Positions 25,962-34,488 of a DNA stretch of 64,000 nt are shown here, in pieces (position 1 is the stretch's first letter; every line of letters begins with the position of its first letter). The stretch spans positions 205,627 through 269,626 of the forward strand of contig NZ_JAFMZM010000003.1 in the NCBI RefSeq assembly GCF_024436375.1, in the 5' to 3' direction. Under the pieces are notes generated by a model. It saw only the letters and a list, made by a program, of their open reading frames with translations. It was not told the origin of the DNA and made no database searches. Made by a program: the position numbers and the translations under genes. This DNA comes from Nocardioides astragali (GTDB taxonomy: Bacteria > Actinomycetota > Actinomycetes > Propionibacteriales > Nocardioidaceae).

Positions 25962-27197
25962 ATGGTCTCCACCCCCTCCGGCCCTCACGGAGCTGACAGC
26001 GAGGTCGGCCGTCTGGCCACCGTGATGCTGCACCGCCCCGGCAACGAGCTCAAGCGACTCACCCCGCGCAACAACGACCGCCTCCTCTTCGACGGCATCC
26101 CGTGGGTGAGCCGGGCGCAGGACGAGCACGACGCGTTCGCGGAGACCCTGCGCGAGCGCGGGGTCGAGGTCCTCTACCTCACCGAGCTGCTCACCGAGAC
26201 CCTCGAGAGCGAGCTCGCCCGCAACCACGCGATCACCAGCGCGCTGTCCGGGCTGCACCTCGGCGACACCATGCGCCGCTACCTCGCGCAGGCGCTGCGG
26301 GAGCTGTCCCCCACCGAGCTCACCGACGTGCTCACCGCCGGCATCCGCAACGACGAGGTCCGCGGCGGTCACGGCCTCGTCACGAGCCTGCTCGACCCGC
26401 ACGACTTCCTCATCGACCCGCTCCCCAACCTGCTCTTCACTCGCGACTCCAGCGTCTGGGTCCGGGACCGGGTCGCCGTCACCAGCCTCGCGATGCCCGC
26501 CCGCAAGCGTGAGACCCAGCTGACCGAGCTGATCTACACCGAGCACCCACGCTTCGCCGGCACCCGCAAGATCCACGGCTGGCACAACGAGCACGTCGAG
26601 GGCGGCGACGTCCTGCTGCTCGCACCCGGCGTGATCGCGGTCGGCGTCGGGGAGCGTACGACCCCCGCCGGCGTGGAGCGCCTGGCCCGCCAGGTCTTCC
26701 ACGCCGACCTGGCCCACACCGTGCTGGCCGTGCCGATCGCGCAGGAGCGGGCGACCATGCACCTCGACACCGTGTGCACGATGGTCGACGTCGACAAGGT
26801 CGTGATGTACCCCAACGTCGCCGACACCCTCCGCGCGGTGACGGTGACCCTGGCCGACCCCGGCTCCGACGAGTCCGACCTCACACTCAGCGTCAGCGAC
26901 TCCGAGCCCTTCCTGGTCGCGGCCGCGAAGGCGATGCAGATCGACACGCTGCACCAGATCGACACCGGCCTCGACCCGGTCACCGCGGAGCGCGAGCAGT
27001 GGGACGACGGCAACAACACCCTCGCCCTGGCGCCACGGGTCGCGGTGGCGTACGAGCGCAACGACGAGACCAACGACCGGCTCGAGGACGCCGGCATCGA
27101 GGTCGTCCGGATCGCCGGCTCCGAGCTCGGCTCTGGCCGCGGCGGCCCGCGCTGCATGAGCTGCCCGATCGTCCGCGAGCCGCTGCGGGTCGACTGA
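25962..27197 (+). CDS. arcA: arginine deiminase
   Basis: 411 aa. Hydrolyses arginine to citrulline and ammonia in the cytoplasm. Catalytic residues are Cys398 (GGPRCMSCP), His in [12 protein letters not shown], and Asp/Glu in [19 protein letters not shown] and [12 protein letters not shown] are further signatures. ATG 25962 lies six bases after TAGAGT, so the mRNA is probably leaderless. The rest of the ADI pathway (arcB, arcC, arcD) is absent; instead the next genes are a cyclic-nucleotide-binding protein and a cyclase, all in one direction. Confidence 0.95.
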   Translation: MVSTPSGPHGADSEVGRLATVMLHRPGNELKRLTPRNNDRLLFDGIPWVSRAQDEHDAFAETLRERGVEVLYLTELLTETLESELARNHAITSALSGLHLGDTMRRYLAQALRELSPTELTDVLTAGIRNDEVRGGHGLVTSLLDPHDFLIDPLPNLLFTRDSSVWVRDRVAVTSLAMPARKRETQLTELIYTEHPRFAGTRKIHGWHNEHVEGGDVLLLAPGVIAVGVGERTTPAGVERLARQVFHADLAHTVLAVPIAQERATMHLDTVCTMVDVDKVVMYPNVADTLRAVTVTLADPGSDESDLTLSVSDSEPFLVAAAKAMQIDTLHQIDTGLDPVTAEREQWDDGNNTLALAPRVAVAYERNDETNDRLEDAGIEVVRIAGSELGSGRGGPRCMSCPIVREPLRVD

Positions 27198-27255
27198 GTG
27201 CACAACTGTTGCCTGGAAAGGCATCACGTTCGCCGCGGTGGATCGTTGACGTGGC

Positions 27256-27630
27256 ATGACTGAATCCATCCTCGATGCCCTCGGGCCCGCCGACGCCGAG
27301 CGCGTGCTGGCCGGTGGCAGGGCGCTGACGCTGCCCCAGGGCTGGTCGCCCATCGCGGCAGGCACGCCCGCCGACAAGGCCTACCTCATCACCGAGGGCG
27401 AGGTCTCGGTCCGCAAGGGCGGTGTCGAGATCGCCACCCTCGGCCCGGGCGCGGTCGTGGGCGAGACCGCCATCGTCAACCGCACGCTGCGCTCGGCCAC
27501 CGTCGTGGCCCTCACCCCGCTCAAGGTCGTGCACTTCACCAGCGAGCGCATCGAGGAGCTCGCCGACGAGATCCCTGCCTTCGGCGCCGCCCTGCGCGCC
27601 GCTGCCGCAGGCCGCGTCGCGGGGGACTGA
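27256..27630 (+). CDS. cyclic nucleotide-binding domain protein
   Basis: 124 aa. A lone CNBD: the beta-roll from LPQGWSPIAAGTPADKAYLI to SATVVALTPLKVVHF, with GPGAVVGETAIVNRTLRSAT as the phosphate-binding cassette (Glu in GETA and Arg in NRTLRSAT match the cAMP contacts). No DNA-binding or catalytic domain, so it may act as a small cNMP sensor or inhibitory subunit. Separated by 58 bases from arcA and 7 bases from the cyclase, it is probably co-transcribed with the latter. Confidence 0.83.
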   Translation: MTESILDALGPADAERVLAGGRALTLPQGWSPIAAGTPADKAYLITEGEVSVRKGGVEIATLGPGAVVGETAIVNRTLRSATVVALTPLKVVHFTSERIEELADEIPAFGAALRAAAAGRVAGD

Positions 27631-27637
27631 CCCTCCC

Positions 27638-28687
27638 TTGGCCGACGAGACAGAGGCCGAAGGGACGCGGGCCGGGCCGGTGGACGTCCCGGCTGACGTC
27701 GTCCAAGCAATGGAGGCCTACCTGCTCGGGGAGGAGCCCACCCTCACCCGCGTCCAGGTCGCGGAGCGCGCCGGCGTACCGCTCGAGCTCGCGGTGACGC
27801 TGTGGCACCAGCTCGGCTTCCCGCACCGTGGCGACGACGACATCGCCTTCACCGAGAGCGACGTCGAGGCGCTGCGGATGAGCGCTGACCTGGTCGAGAT
27901 CGGCATCCTGCCGGCGGAGTCGCAGGCCGCGCTCGTACGCACGTGGGGCCGCAGCTACGCCCGGCTGGCCGAGTGGCAGACCACGCTCCTGGCCGGCCTC
28001 GCCGTGGAGGGCGGGGACCCCGCCACCTCCCTCACCGAGCTCGCCACGGAGGTCCTGCCGCGCGTCGAGGCGTTGCAGACCTACGTGTGGCGCCGCCACC
28101 TCGCCAGCGCCACGCAACACCTGCTCCAGGACACCAGCACGCTCACCCAGGCCGAGAGCCGGCTGTCGGTGTGCTTCGTCGACATCGTCGGCTACACGAC
28201 CCAGAGCCGCAGCCTCGACGGCGCAGCGCTGGTGGAGTGGGTGGACCGCTTCGAGCAGGACACGACGACGCTCGTCGTCGACCACGCGGGCCAGGTCATC
28301 AAGACCATCGGCGACGAGGTGCTCTTCACCGTCGCCGACCCTGCCGCGGCCGTGTCGATCGCGCTCACGCTCACCGAGCGCGGCGCCGACCCGGCCGACC
28401 CCTTTCCTGCAGTGCGGGCGGGCATCGCGCACGGAGCCGTCGTACGTCGACTGGGCGACGTGTTCGGCTCGACCGTCAACGCCGCCTCCCGCCTGACCTC
28501 CGCCGCCCGACCGGGGACCGTGCTCGTCGACGCCGGCGTGCACGAGGCCCTCGCGCGAGCCAGTTCCGAGGGCGAGTCCGACGACGAGGAGTCGATGTGG
28601 CGCTGGCGCCGGCTGCGCCGGGTCTCCGCCAAGGGGTTCGACCACCTCGAGGCCTGGCGGGTCAGGCCGCAGCGCTCCGACGACTAG
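27638..28687 (+). CDS. class III adenylate cyclase with pH-sensor-type N-domain
   Basis: 349 aa from TTG 27638 (no better start seen). Residues 30-165 match the Ad_Cy_reg regulatory domain of M. tuberculosis Rv1264, where it inhibits the cyclase at neutral pH (LTRVQVAERAGVPLELAVTL, ESDVEALRMSADLVE). The catalytic domain runs from 175: metal-binding Asp182 (FVDIVGYT) and Asp226 (IGDEVLF), adenine-selecting Lys222, and transition-state Asn281/Arg285 (NAASRL). All key residues are present, so it should make cAMP. Soluble, with no membrane segment. Confidence 0.87.
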   Translation: MADETEAEGTRAGPVDVPADVVQAMEAYLLGEEPTLTRVQVAERAGVPLELAVTLWHQLGFPHRGDDDIAFTESDVEALRMSADLVEIGILPAESQAALVRTWGRSYARLAEWQTTLLAGLAVEGGDPATSLTELATEVLPRVEALQTYVWRRHLASATQHLLQDTSTLTQAESRLSVCFVDIVGYTTQSRSLDGAALVEWVDRFEQDTTTLVVDHAGQVIKTIGDEVLFTVADPAAAVSIALTLTERGADPADPFPAVRAGIAHGAVVRRLGDVFGSTVNAASRLTSAARPGTVLVDAGVHEALARASSEGESDDEESMWRWRRLRRVSAKGFDHLEAWRVRPQRSDD

Positions 28688-29016
28688 ATGAGATGTCCAG
28701 CAGTGTCCGCTTCTGGGTCATCGCGAGCCCGCTGTCGGACCCGGCGGGGGCACTCGGTCCTGAGCGCCAACCTCCTGCGATCGGGCGCGGTCATCGCAGG
28801 AAGGTGGGTCATCGGACCAAGGACGCCGGCCGAGCACCACAGCCCGACGATCTGCCGCGCCACGGCCTGAACCACGCCGGAAAACGTGAAAGCCCGGTCG
28901 TTGTTGACGGGGGAAACAACAACGACCGGGCAAACCCGAATCTACTCCGCCCGCGAGCGCGCGCACAACCTCTCTCCCGGTTGTGTTCCGCCCGTTGCCG
29001 CGCCGTGGACCGCTGC
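28688..29016. other. 329-base gap between convergent genes; two hairpins, no gene
   Basis: No convincing coding sequence is seen. TCCTGCGAT (28773-28781) pairs perfectly with ATCGCAGGA (28793-28801) across 11 nt and may end the cyclase transcript. GGTCATCG occurs three times in this stretch. The second hairpin at 28892-28931 is listed separately. Confidence 0.6.
28892..28931. terminator. bidirectional terminator-like hairpin
   Basis: GCCCGGTCGTTGTTG (28892-28906) and its exact complement (28917-28931) form a perfect 15-bp stem with a 10-nt loop. It lies between the cyclase and SEC-C genes, whose 3' ends face each other. There is no long T-run, as is usual for high-GC actinobacterial terminators. 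Confidence 0.75.
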
Positions 29017-29949
29017 TTACCGGATCGTGACCTGACGGTTGGCGAGCCCCGCCCGCGCGGAGCGCTCGGCGGCCGTCAGCTCGCCGCCCTGCAGCGCTTC
29101 CTCGAGGTCGGCCGCGAAGCGCGCGGCGGGTTCCTCGAGCACCTCGGGACCGGTCTCCAGCGGGAGGTCCCACACGGGGGCGAGCAGGCCGTGGGCGCGG
29201 AACATGCCGACGAACCGCGACCCCTCGGCCACCGAGTCCTGACCGGCGGCGTGCAGGCGGGCCAGGGCGTCGAGGAGCTGGTCCTCGGGGTGCGGCATGA
29301 CCCAGCGCAAGTGCTCCTTCGTGCCGACGTTGGTCCAGTACGCCGCCTCGACCGAGGTCAGCCGGCTGGTGGGCATGACGCCGCCGTTGGCCTGCTCCAG
29401 CGCTGCCTCCATGCTCGCGTCGCGGTCGGGGACGTCGTCGATCCAGTAGTCGAAGCCGTCGTGGACAGTGATGTCGAGGCTCGTGTCGCTGATCAGGTCC
29501 TGCAGGCTCGGGCCCTCGCCGGGGGCGCTCGGCAGGCCGATGATGCCCGGCTCCTCGGTGGCCAGCGCCGCCTCGAGCACGGCGCCGAGGTCGCGAGCCG
29601 GGTTGCCGTAGGAGTGCTGCACCTGCAGGCCCAGCCAGACGTCGCCGGACTCGCGGACCATGGCCGGCGCGGCGCCGGGAAGCAGGGTGGCCAGACGGAC
29701 CGCGCGATCACCACTCTTCAGCGTCAGCGGGGCGGTCGCGGCCGGGACCAGCTCGCGCAGCGCGATCACGTCGCACTCGTCGGGCATCCCCTCGAACGGC
29801 CGAGCCACGAACGTCGGAGCGGCGCCGCCGGCCGCACCGTGGCAGGCCTTGTAGCGCTTGCCGGACCCGCAGGGGCAGGGCTGTCGGGGGCCGACCTCAC
29901 CGGGAGCGGGGGCGGTGGTCAGGGTGCGGTTGCGGGACTTCTTGGCCAT
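29017..29949 (-). CDS. DUF5926 protein with N-terminal SEC-C zinc motif
   Basis: 310 aa. The N-terminus carries PRQPCPCGSGKRYKACHG (about residues 22-39), the Cys-x-Cys...Cys-His SEC-C zinc finger otherwise found at the SecA tail. The rest matches the actinobacterial DUF5926 family (GMPDECDVIALRELVPAATA, HLRWVMPHPEDQLLDALARL). Function unknown; SEC-C motifs often bind ribosomes, SecB or other proteins. Begins MAKKSRNRT, basic, and ends 67 bases after the terminator. Confidence 0.85.
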   Translation of the reverse strand: MAKKSRNRTLTTAPAPGEVGPRQPCPCGSGKRYKACHGAAGGAAPTFVARPFEGMPDECDVIALRELVPAATAPLTLKSGDRAVRLATLLPGAAPAMVRESGDVWLGLQVQHSYGNPARDLGAVLEAALATEEPGIIGLPSAPGEGPSLQDLISDTSLDITVHDGFDYWIDDVPDRDASMEAALEQANGGVMPTSRLTSVEAAYWTNVGTKEHLRWVMPHPEDQLLDALARLHAAGQDSVAEGSRFVGMFRAHGLLAPVWDLPLETGPEVLEEPAARFAADLEEALQGGELTAAERSARAGLANRQVTIR

Positions 29950-29959
29950 GGCGCAGAAC

Positions 29960-30781
29960 CTATCCGCCCAGCAGCTCCAGGATGTAGGCCGGACGGTCGC
30001 TGATCACAGCGGTGACGCCGAGGTCGAGGCAGACCTCCAGGTCATCGGCGGTGTTGACGGTCCACACGTGGATCTCTCTGCCGGCCTTCACGAGGTGCCT
30101 GCCGAGGCCAGGGTGCTCGCGCAGCTCCTTGATGCCCGGCCCGATGATCCAGTCGTCGCCCACGAGCGGCCGCAGCACCGGCCAGTGGTGCGCCTTCTCG
30201 ACGAGCATCACCACGTCGAGCTCGGGCGCCAGCTTGCGCATGCGGTTCATGGCGTTGAGCGAGAAGCTCATGATGCGGGCGGGCGACCCGGTCCCGTCCC
30301 AGCCGAAGTCGTCGAGCGTGTCGACGAGGCGGCGCTCGACCAGCCCGCCGTAGCGCGTCGGGTGCTTGGTCTCGATGGCCAGCTCCACGTGACGGTCGTA
30401 GTCGGCGACCATCTCCAGCAGCTTGCGCAGCGTCAGCACCTTGCCGGTCTCGGGGTCCCGGTCCGGGGCCTCGTCGTCGAGCTCGGCCCATGGGCTCTTC
30501 CACGAGGCGAAGTCGAGCTCGTCCAGCTCGGCGAGGTTCATGGTCGAGACGAGGCCGGGAGTCGCCGCCGTACGTCGCAGGTCGCGGTCGTGCACGCACA
30601 CGAGGTGTCCGTCGGCGGTGAGCCGGACGTCGCACTCCAAGGCCTCCGCCCCCTCGTCGAGCGCCCTCTCGTAGGCCGTGAGGGTGTGCTCGGGGGTCTC
30701 GTGGCTGCTGCCGCGATGGGCGACGACCTGAGGTCGGATCCGGGGCTCACTGTCGCGGCGGATGCGCGGCGTACGACGCAT
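29960..30781 (-). CDS. glycerophosphodiester phosphodiesterase
   Basis: 273 aa GDPD TIM barrel that releases glycerol-3-phosphate from deacylated phospholipids. VVAHRGSSHETPEHTLTAYE near residue 20 holds the catalytic His and Arg; ALECDVRLTADGHLVCVHD supplies the metal-binding Glu-x-Asp and the second catalytic His. No signal peptide, so a cytoplasmic UgpQ-like enzyme. Ten bases lie between its stop and the SEC-C gene start, so they may be co-transcribed. Confidence 0.92.
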   Translation of the reverse strand: MRRTPRIRRDSEPRIRPQVVAHRGSSHETPEHTLTAYERALDEGAEALECDVRLTADGHLVCVHDRDLRRTAATPGLVSTMNLAELDELDFASWKSPWAELDDEAPDRDPETGKVLTLRKLLEMVADYDRHVELAIETKHPTRYGGLVERRLVDTLDDFGWDGTGSPARIMSFSLNAMNRMRKLAPELDVVMLVEKAHHWPVLRPLVGDDWIIGPGIKELREHPGLGRHLVKAGREIHVWTVNTADDLEVCLDLGVTAVISDRPAYILELLGG

Positions 30782-30821
30782 GGCCTGAGCATGGCACGTC
30801 CGGGCGGGGGACGAACCGTCC

Positions 30822-31190
30822 TCAGTGGATGTGGTGGCGCCAGTCCTCCGGCACGCGGCCGGCAGGGCCCGGCACGGGCTGGTCGTCGGGACGGCTCTGC
30901 GGGTCCGCGAGCCGCGGACCCGCCACGCCGGCGGACCGGGTGAAGTCCCAGAACCAGTCCTCACCCGGCTCGTAGCTCTGGATGACCGGGTGACCGGTCG
31001 CCTGGTGGTGCGCGGTGGCGTGCTGGGCCGGGCTGGTGTCGCAGCAGCCGACGTGGCCGCACTGCGCGCAGCGGCGCAGGTGCACCCACCAGCCACCGTC
31101 CTCCTCGCACTCCACGCAGCCGGGACCGGACGGTGCCACCTCGGGATCGATGCCTCCACCTTCGATGCCTCCGGGAATGCCACTGGTCAT
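30822..31190 (-). CDS. UBP-type zinc finger protein
   Basis: 122 aa. GCVECEEDGGWWVHLRRCAQ then CGHVGCCDTSPAQHATAHHQ has the Cys/His spacing of the ZnF-UBP fold, followed by TGHPVIQSYEPGEDWFWDF typical of the bacterial version. In eukaryotes the fold binds the ubiquitin C-terminus; actinobacterial members are small stand-alone proteins of unknown role. ATG 31190 overlaps the preceding stop (ATGA), so it is coupled to the DUF2087 gene. Confidence 0.85.
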   Translation of the reverse strand: MTSGIPGGIEGGGIDPEVAPSGPGCVECEEDGGWWVHLRRCAQCGHVGCCDTSPAQHATAHHQATGHPVIQSYEPGEDWFWDFTRSAGVAGPRLADPQSRPDDQPVPGPAGRVPEDWRHHIH

Positions 31191-31468
31191 GTGCCCACCT
31201 TGCCGCGTCGTTCGCCGGCACGGAAGTGCCCACTCAGGAAGGCCGGAAGCCAGTGCGCCTCCCACGCCGGGATCTCCTGCCGCTCGATCGCGGGTCGCTC
31301 CGGCGCCTGCGCGGCGGTCCGGTAGCGACCGCCCTCCCGCTCGAGGAAGCGGTAGTTGACCAGCTCGCGGCGCAGGTAGGCGAAGTCCTCGTGCACGCCG
31401 AGGAGGATCTCGTTCACCTCGGGCTCGGAGTACTGCTCCCAGAGGCTCAGGCGCAGGGGCAAAGACAT
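31187..31468 (-). CDS. DUF2087 small protein
   Basis: 93 aa from ATG 31468; GTG 31474 two codons earlier is also possible. EQYSEPEVNEILLGVHEDFA, then YLRRELVNYRFLEREGGRYR, is the DUF2087 core, a winged-helix-like fold sometimes fused to ArsR regulators. A nucleic-acid or protein-binding role is inferred. Coupled to the UBP zinc-finger gene. Confidence 0.75.
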   Translation of the reverse strand: MSLPLRLSLWEQYSEPEVNEILLGVHEDFAYLRRELVNYRFLEREGGRYRTAAQAPERPAIERQEIPAWEAHWLPAFLSGHFRAGERRGKVGT

Positions 31469-31552
31469 TTGCACGGGGTTGACACCTGCGGCTGCTGATC
31501 ACGCCCTGATATCCCGATGACGGCGGCGGCGGCGTGGCCGCACACTGGGGCC

Positions 31553-32176
31553 ATGCCGTCGTCGAGCCAGTGGGTCGCGTTCCTCGTCGCGTCGATCCTC
31601 TTCATCCAGGTCCCGGGTCCGAGCCTGCTCTTCACCATCGGTCGCGCCCTCACGGTGGGACGTCGCGAGGCGCTGCTGTCCGTGGTCGGCAACGCTCTCG
31701 GCCTGCTGGCCCAGGTCGGCTTCGTCGCGCTCGGCCTCGGCGCGGTCGTGGCCGCCAGCGCGACGGCGTACACCGCGATCAAGATCGCTGGTGCGGCGTA
31801 CGTCATCTGGCTGGGCGTGCAGGCGATCAGGCACCGCAGCGACGCCCGCAAGGCGATGGCGACCGCCACCCCGGTGCGGCGCGGTCACCCGGTGCGGATC
31901 GGCTTCACCGTCGGAGTGACCAACCCCAAGACGATCGTGTTCTTCGTGGCCTTCCTTCCGCAGTTCACCGACCCCACCGGTCCCGTCGCGCCCCAGACGC
32001 TGCTCCTGGGACTCGTCTTCGGCGTCCTCGCCGTGGCGTCCGACAGCATCTGGGCGCTGGCCGCGGGTGCGGCCCGCACGTGGTTCGCGCGCCGGCCCAC
32101 CCGCCTCGACGCCCTCAGCGCCGGCGGCGGCACGATGATGATCGGCCTCGGCGCAACCATGCTGACGGTCGAGTGA
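31553..32176 (+). CDS. LysE-family amino-acid exporter
   Basis: 207 aa with six membrane segments. The family signature VPGPSLLFTIGRALTVGRRE is at residues 20-39, followed by GNALGLLAQVGFVALGLGAV and VTNPKTIVFFVAFLPQF. RhtB/LysE proteins export amino acids such as homoserine, threonine or lysine by proton exchange. ATG 31553 places the first helix at the usual distance; ATG 31517 would add twelve residues. Divergent from DUF2087. Confidence 0.87.
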   Translation: MPSSSQWVAFLVASILFIQVPGPSLLFTIGRALTVGRREALLSVVGNALGLLAQVGFVALGLGAVVAASATAYTAIKIAGAAYVIWLGVQAIRHRSDARKAMATATPVRRGHPVRIGFTVGVTNPKTIVFFVAFLPQFTDPTGPVAPQTLLLGLVFGVLAVASDSIWALAAGAARTWFARRPTRLDALSAGGGTMMIGLGATMLTVE

Positions 32177-32223
32177 GGCGTCGAACGAGTGTCCTGGCCG
32201 CTCAGCGCGTGCCGGCTGACTTC

Positions 32224-32658
32224 CTAGACCGCAAGCGCGTGGCGCCCGGCGGGCCCCGACCGGTTGGCTCTCGGAGTGGTGTCCCAGGCGCGAAGTCCCT
32301 CGACGGCGCGCTCGAGCAGCGCCAACGTCGGTGGGGCGAAGTCCGCGGTGTGACCGGCTGCCCCGCCGAGCAGGGCGAGGACGGCGTGGGAAGTCACGAG
32401 AGGCGGTTCCCCGGCGGACGCCGCGGCACCCCAGGACGCGAACCCGCGCGGGCGCCGCACGGGCCGCTCGGGCCACCATCGCGGATCGTCGATCGGCAGG
32501 CCCACGATCGAGCGCACGAGGGAGAACAGGGGCACTTCTGAGTCAGGGATGACGGCGCCGTCGGGAAGGTCCACCCCCGAAAGGGCCTCCAGCCGTCTGG
32601 GCACACCCCCACTCTGGGACAGCGCGTCGTGTCGGTCGGCGATCAGGCGATGAAGCAT
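32224..32658 (-). CDS. hypothetical protein
   Basis: 144 aa. A strong ribosome site (AGGGGGATCC) precedes ATG 32658, supporting a real gene. The sequence begins MLHRLIADRHDALSQSGGVP and has a mildly hydrophobic stretch LVTSHAVLALLGGAAGHTAD but no clear membrane helix or known motif. Not recognised. Convergent with the LysE gene. Confidence 0.55.
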   Translation of the reverse strand: MLHRLIADRHDALSQSGGVPRRLEALSGVDLPDGAVIPDSEVPLFSLVRSIVGLPIDDPRWWPERPVRRPRGFASWGAAASAGEPPLVTSHAVLALLGGAAGHTADFAPPTLALLERAVEGLRAWDTTPRANRSGPAGRHALAV

Positions 32659-32894
32659 GGTGGATCCCCCTAGAAGAACAGTGATTCCTGGGCATGTCTC
32701 CCGAGTCTTCGAGCCTTCTTCTGGTATCGAACGTAGGGATCATCAAGCCCATGAGCGGGTGTATGGACGAAGCGTGCATGCGACGTGCACGTTGCGAGGC
32801 AGTGGAGCCAGCCGTCCAGGCGGCGACCGGTCTAGCCCGGAAGTCCGCGCCTGTATGGATGAACCGGCAGGGACCCGGCGTTCGGCCGGCGCCG

Positions 32895-32900
32895 TAGTCT
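32895..32900 (+). promoter_or_regulatory. -10 box for a leaderless start at 32908
   Basis: TAGTCT ends seven bases before GTG 32908, and no Shine-Dalgarno precedes the start. The 249-base space upstream otherwise shows only short, unconvincing open frames. Confidence 0.45.
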
Positions 32901-32907
32901 CGGGCCC

Positions 32908-34332
32908 GTGGCGATCGACGCAGGGACCCAGGAGTACGACGTCGTGGTGATCGGCGGCGGACCCGTCGGGGAGAACGCCGCGCAGTACGCCGTCGAGGGC
33001 ACCGGCATGACCTCGGCGATCATCGAGCGCGAGCTGCTCGGCGGCGAGTGCAGCTACTACGCCTGCATTCCGAGCAAGGCGCTGCTGCGACCGGTCACCG
33101 TCGCCGACGTGAGTGCCGACCTGAGAGGCGTCTCGACCGCGCGCGTGAAACCGAAGGCGCTCCTCAAGCGGCGCGACTACTGGGTCTCGCACTACGACGA
33201 CTCAGGTCAGCAGTCGTGGGCGGAGGGTGCCGGCATCGCCGTGCTGCGCGGTGAGGGTCGGCTGACGGGTGAGCGGACGATCCGGGTCACCTCGGCGGAC
33301 GGCGACCGGACCGTCCGCGCCCGCCAGGCGGTGGTGCTCGCGACGGGCAGCGCGCCGCGCGTCCCCGCGATGTACGCCGACGTCCTGCCCTGGAGCTCCC
33401 GCGACGCCACCGGCGTCGTCGAGGTGCCCGACCGGCTGGTGATCGTCGGGGGTGGTGTCGTCGCGTGCGAGGCCGCGGTCTGGATGACGGCGCTCGGGTC
33501 GGCGGTCACCGTGCTCGCCCGCGGCGATCGCCTGCTCTCGCGCAGTGAGCCGTTCGCGAGCGAGGCAGTCCTGGACGGGCTGCGTCGCCGCGGGGTCACG
33601 GTCCACCTCCGCACCGAGGTCGATGACGTACGCCGGTCCGAGCCCGCCGCGACCGGCCTCGGCCGGGTCCACGGTGGCGCAGTCACGTTGTCCACCAGCG
33701 CGGGAGAGGTCGAGGCGGACGAGGTGCTGCTCGCGATCGGTCGCTCACCACGGCTCGAGGACGTCGGGCTGGGCTCGGTCGGGCTCACCGCCGACGACGT
33801 CACGTCCGGGCGGATGCCGGACTGGCTGTACGCCGTCGGGGACGCGAGCGGCGGGCCGCCGTTGACCCACTGGGGCAAGCACCAGGCGCGGGTGGTCGGC
33901 GCGCGGATCGCGGCCAGTGCCGCCGGCGACGTGGCGTGGGAGCCCGACCGCGAGGCACCGGTCCCCCAGGTCGTCTTCAGCGACCCCGAGGTGGCCAGCG
34001 TCGGGCTCACCGAGGCCGAGGCCCGCGACGACGGGCACGACGTCGTCGTCTCCCGCGTGCCCAGCTCGTCGGCGTCCGGCACGGGACTGCTGCGCGACCA
34101 CGTCGAGGGACAGTCGCAGCTGGTCGTCGACGCCCGGACCCGGCTGCTCCTCGGCGCGACGTTCGTCGGGCCGGAGGTCGCCGAGCTGGTCCACGCGGCG
34201 ACGGTGGCGATCGTGGGTGACGTGCCGGTGCACGTGCTGCGGCACGCGGTCGCGTCGTACCCGACGGCGAGCGAGCTGTGGCTGCGGCTGCTGGAGGACC
34301 TGCCCCGCGAGCTGCGGACGCCCCCGGCCTGA
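32908..34332 (+). CDS. FAD-dependent pyridine nucleotide-disulfide oxidoreductase
   Basis: 474 aa. FAD site VVVIGGGPVGENAAQYA; redox pair Cys48/Cys53 in GGECSYYACIPSKALL; NAD(P) site LVIVGGGVVACEAAVW; second FAD motif LYAVGDASGGPPLTHWGKHQ; C-terminal dimerisation domain. The normal His-x4-Glu catalytic dyad of lipoamide dehydrogenase or mercuric reductase (HxHPTxSE) reads ASYPTASE, so Tyr451 replaces the His. It may therefore act on small electron acceptors such as quinones rather than a disulfide partner. No Cys tail typical of MerA. Monocistronic. Confidence 0.85.
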   Translation: MAIDAGTQEYDVVVIGGGPVGENAAQYAVEGTGMTSAIIERELLGGECSYYACIPSKALLRPVTVADVSADLRGVSTARVKPKALLKRRDYWVSHYDDSGQQSWAEGAGIAVLRGEGRLTGERTIRVTSADGDRTVRARQAVVLATGSAPRVPAMYADVLPWSSRDATGVVEVPDRLVIVGGGVVACEAAVWMTALGSAVTVLARGDRLLSRSEPFASEAVLDGLRRRGVTVHLRTEVDDVRRSEPAATGLGRVHGGAVTLSTSAGEVEADEVLLAIGRSPRLEDVGLGSVGLTADDVTSGRMPDWLYAVGDASGGPPLTHWGKHQARVVGARIAASAAGDVAWEPDREAPVPQVVFSDPEVASVGLTEAEARDDGHDVVVSRVPSSSASGTGLLRDHVEGQSQLVVDARTRLLLGATFVGPEVAELVHAATVAIVGDVPVHVLRHAVASYPTASELWLRLLEDLPRELRTPPA

Positions 34333-34390
34333 GGCGGCCCGCGCACATGTCCAGAGTCGTCCGGGGCGCTCCCGGGAGTGCAGGAGGAGG

Positions 34391-34427
34391 GCTGCGTGCG
34401 GAGGAGCGAAGCGGGGGAGGACGCAGC
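34391..34427. repeat. hairpin with conserved purine-rich loop, copy 1
   Basis: GCTGCGT (34391-34397) pairs with ACGCAGC (34421-34427). The 22-nt core at 34398-34419, starting GCGGAGGAGCG and ending AGCGGGGGAG, recurs with one change at 48157-48178, where different flanking stems surround it. It lies between convergent genes and may double as a terminator. Confidence 0.65.
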
Positions 34428-34488
34428 AACGACGACGAACGAGCGGGTTACGGCGCCGCGGACACGCGAGCGCAGCGAGCCAGACAGT

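Noticed and set aside
28688..28870. Short open frames after the cyclase
   Set aside because: About 60 codons, no ribosome site, overlap on both strands, and hairpins fill the interval.
32694..32897. Short plus-strand frames ahead of the FAD oxidoreductase
   Set aside because: No ribosome site and no motif; the region more likely holds the promoters for the flanking divergent genes.
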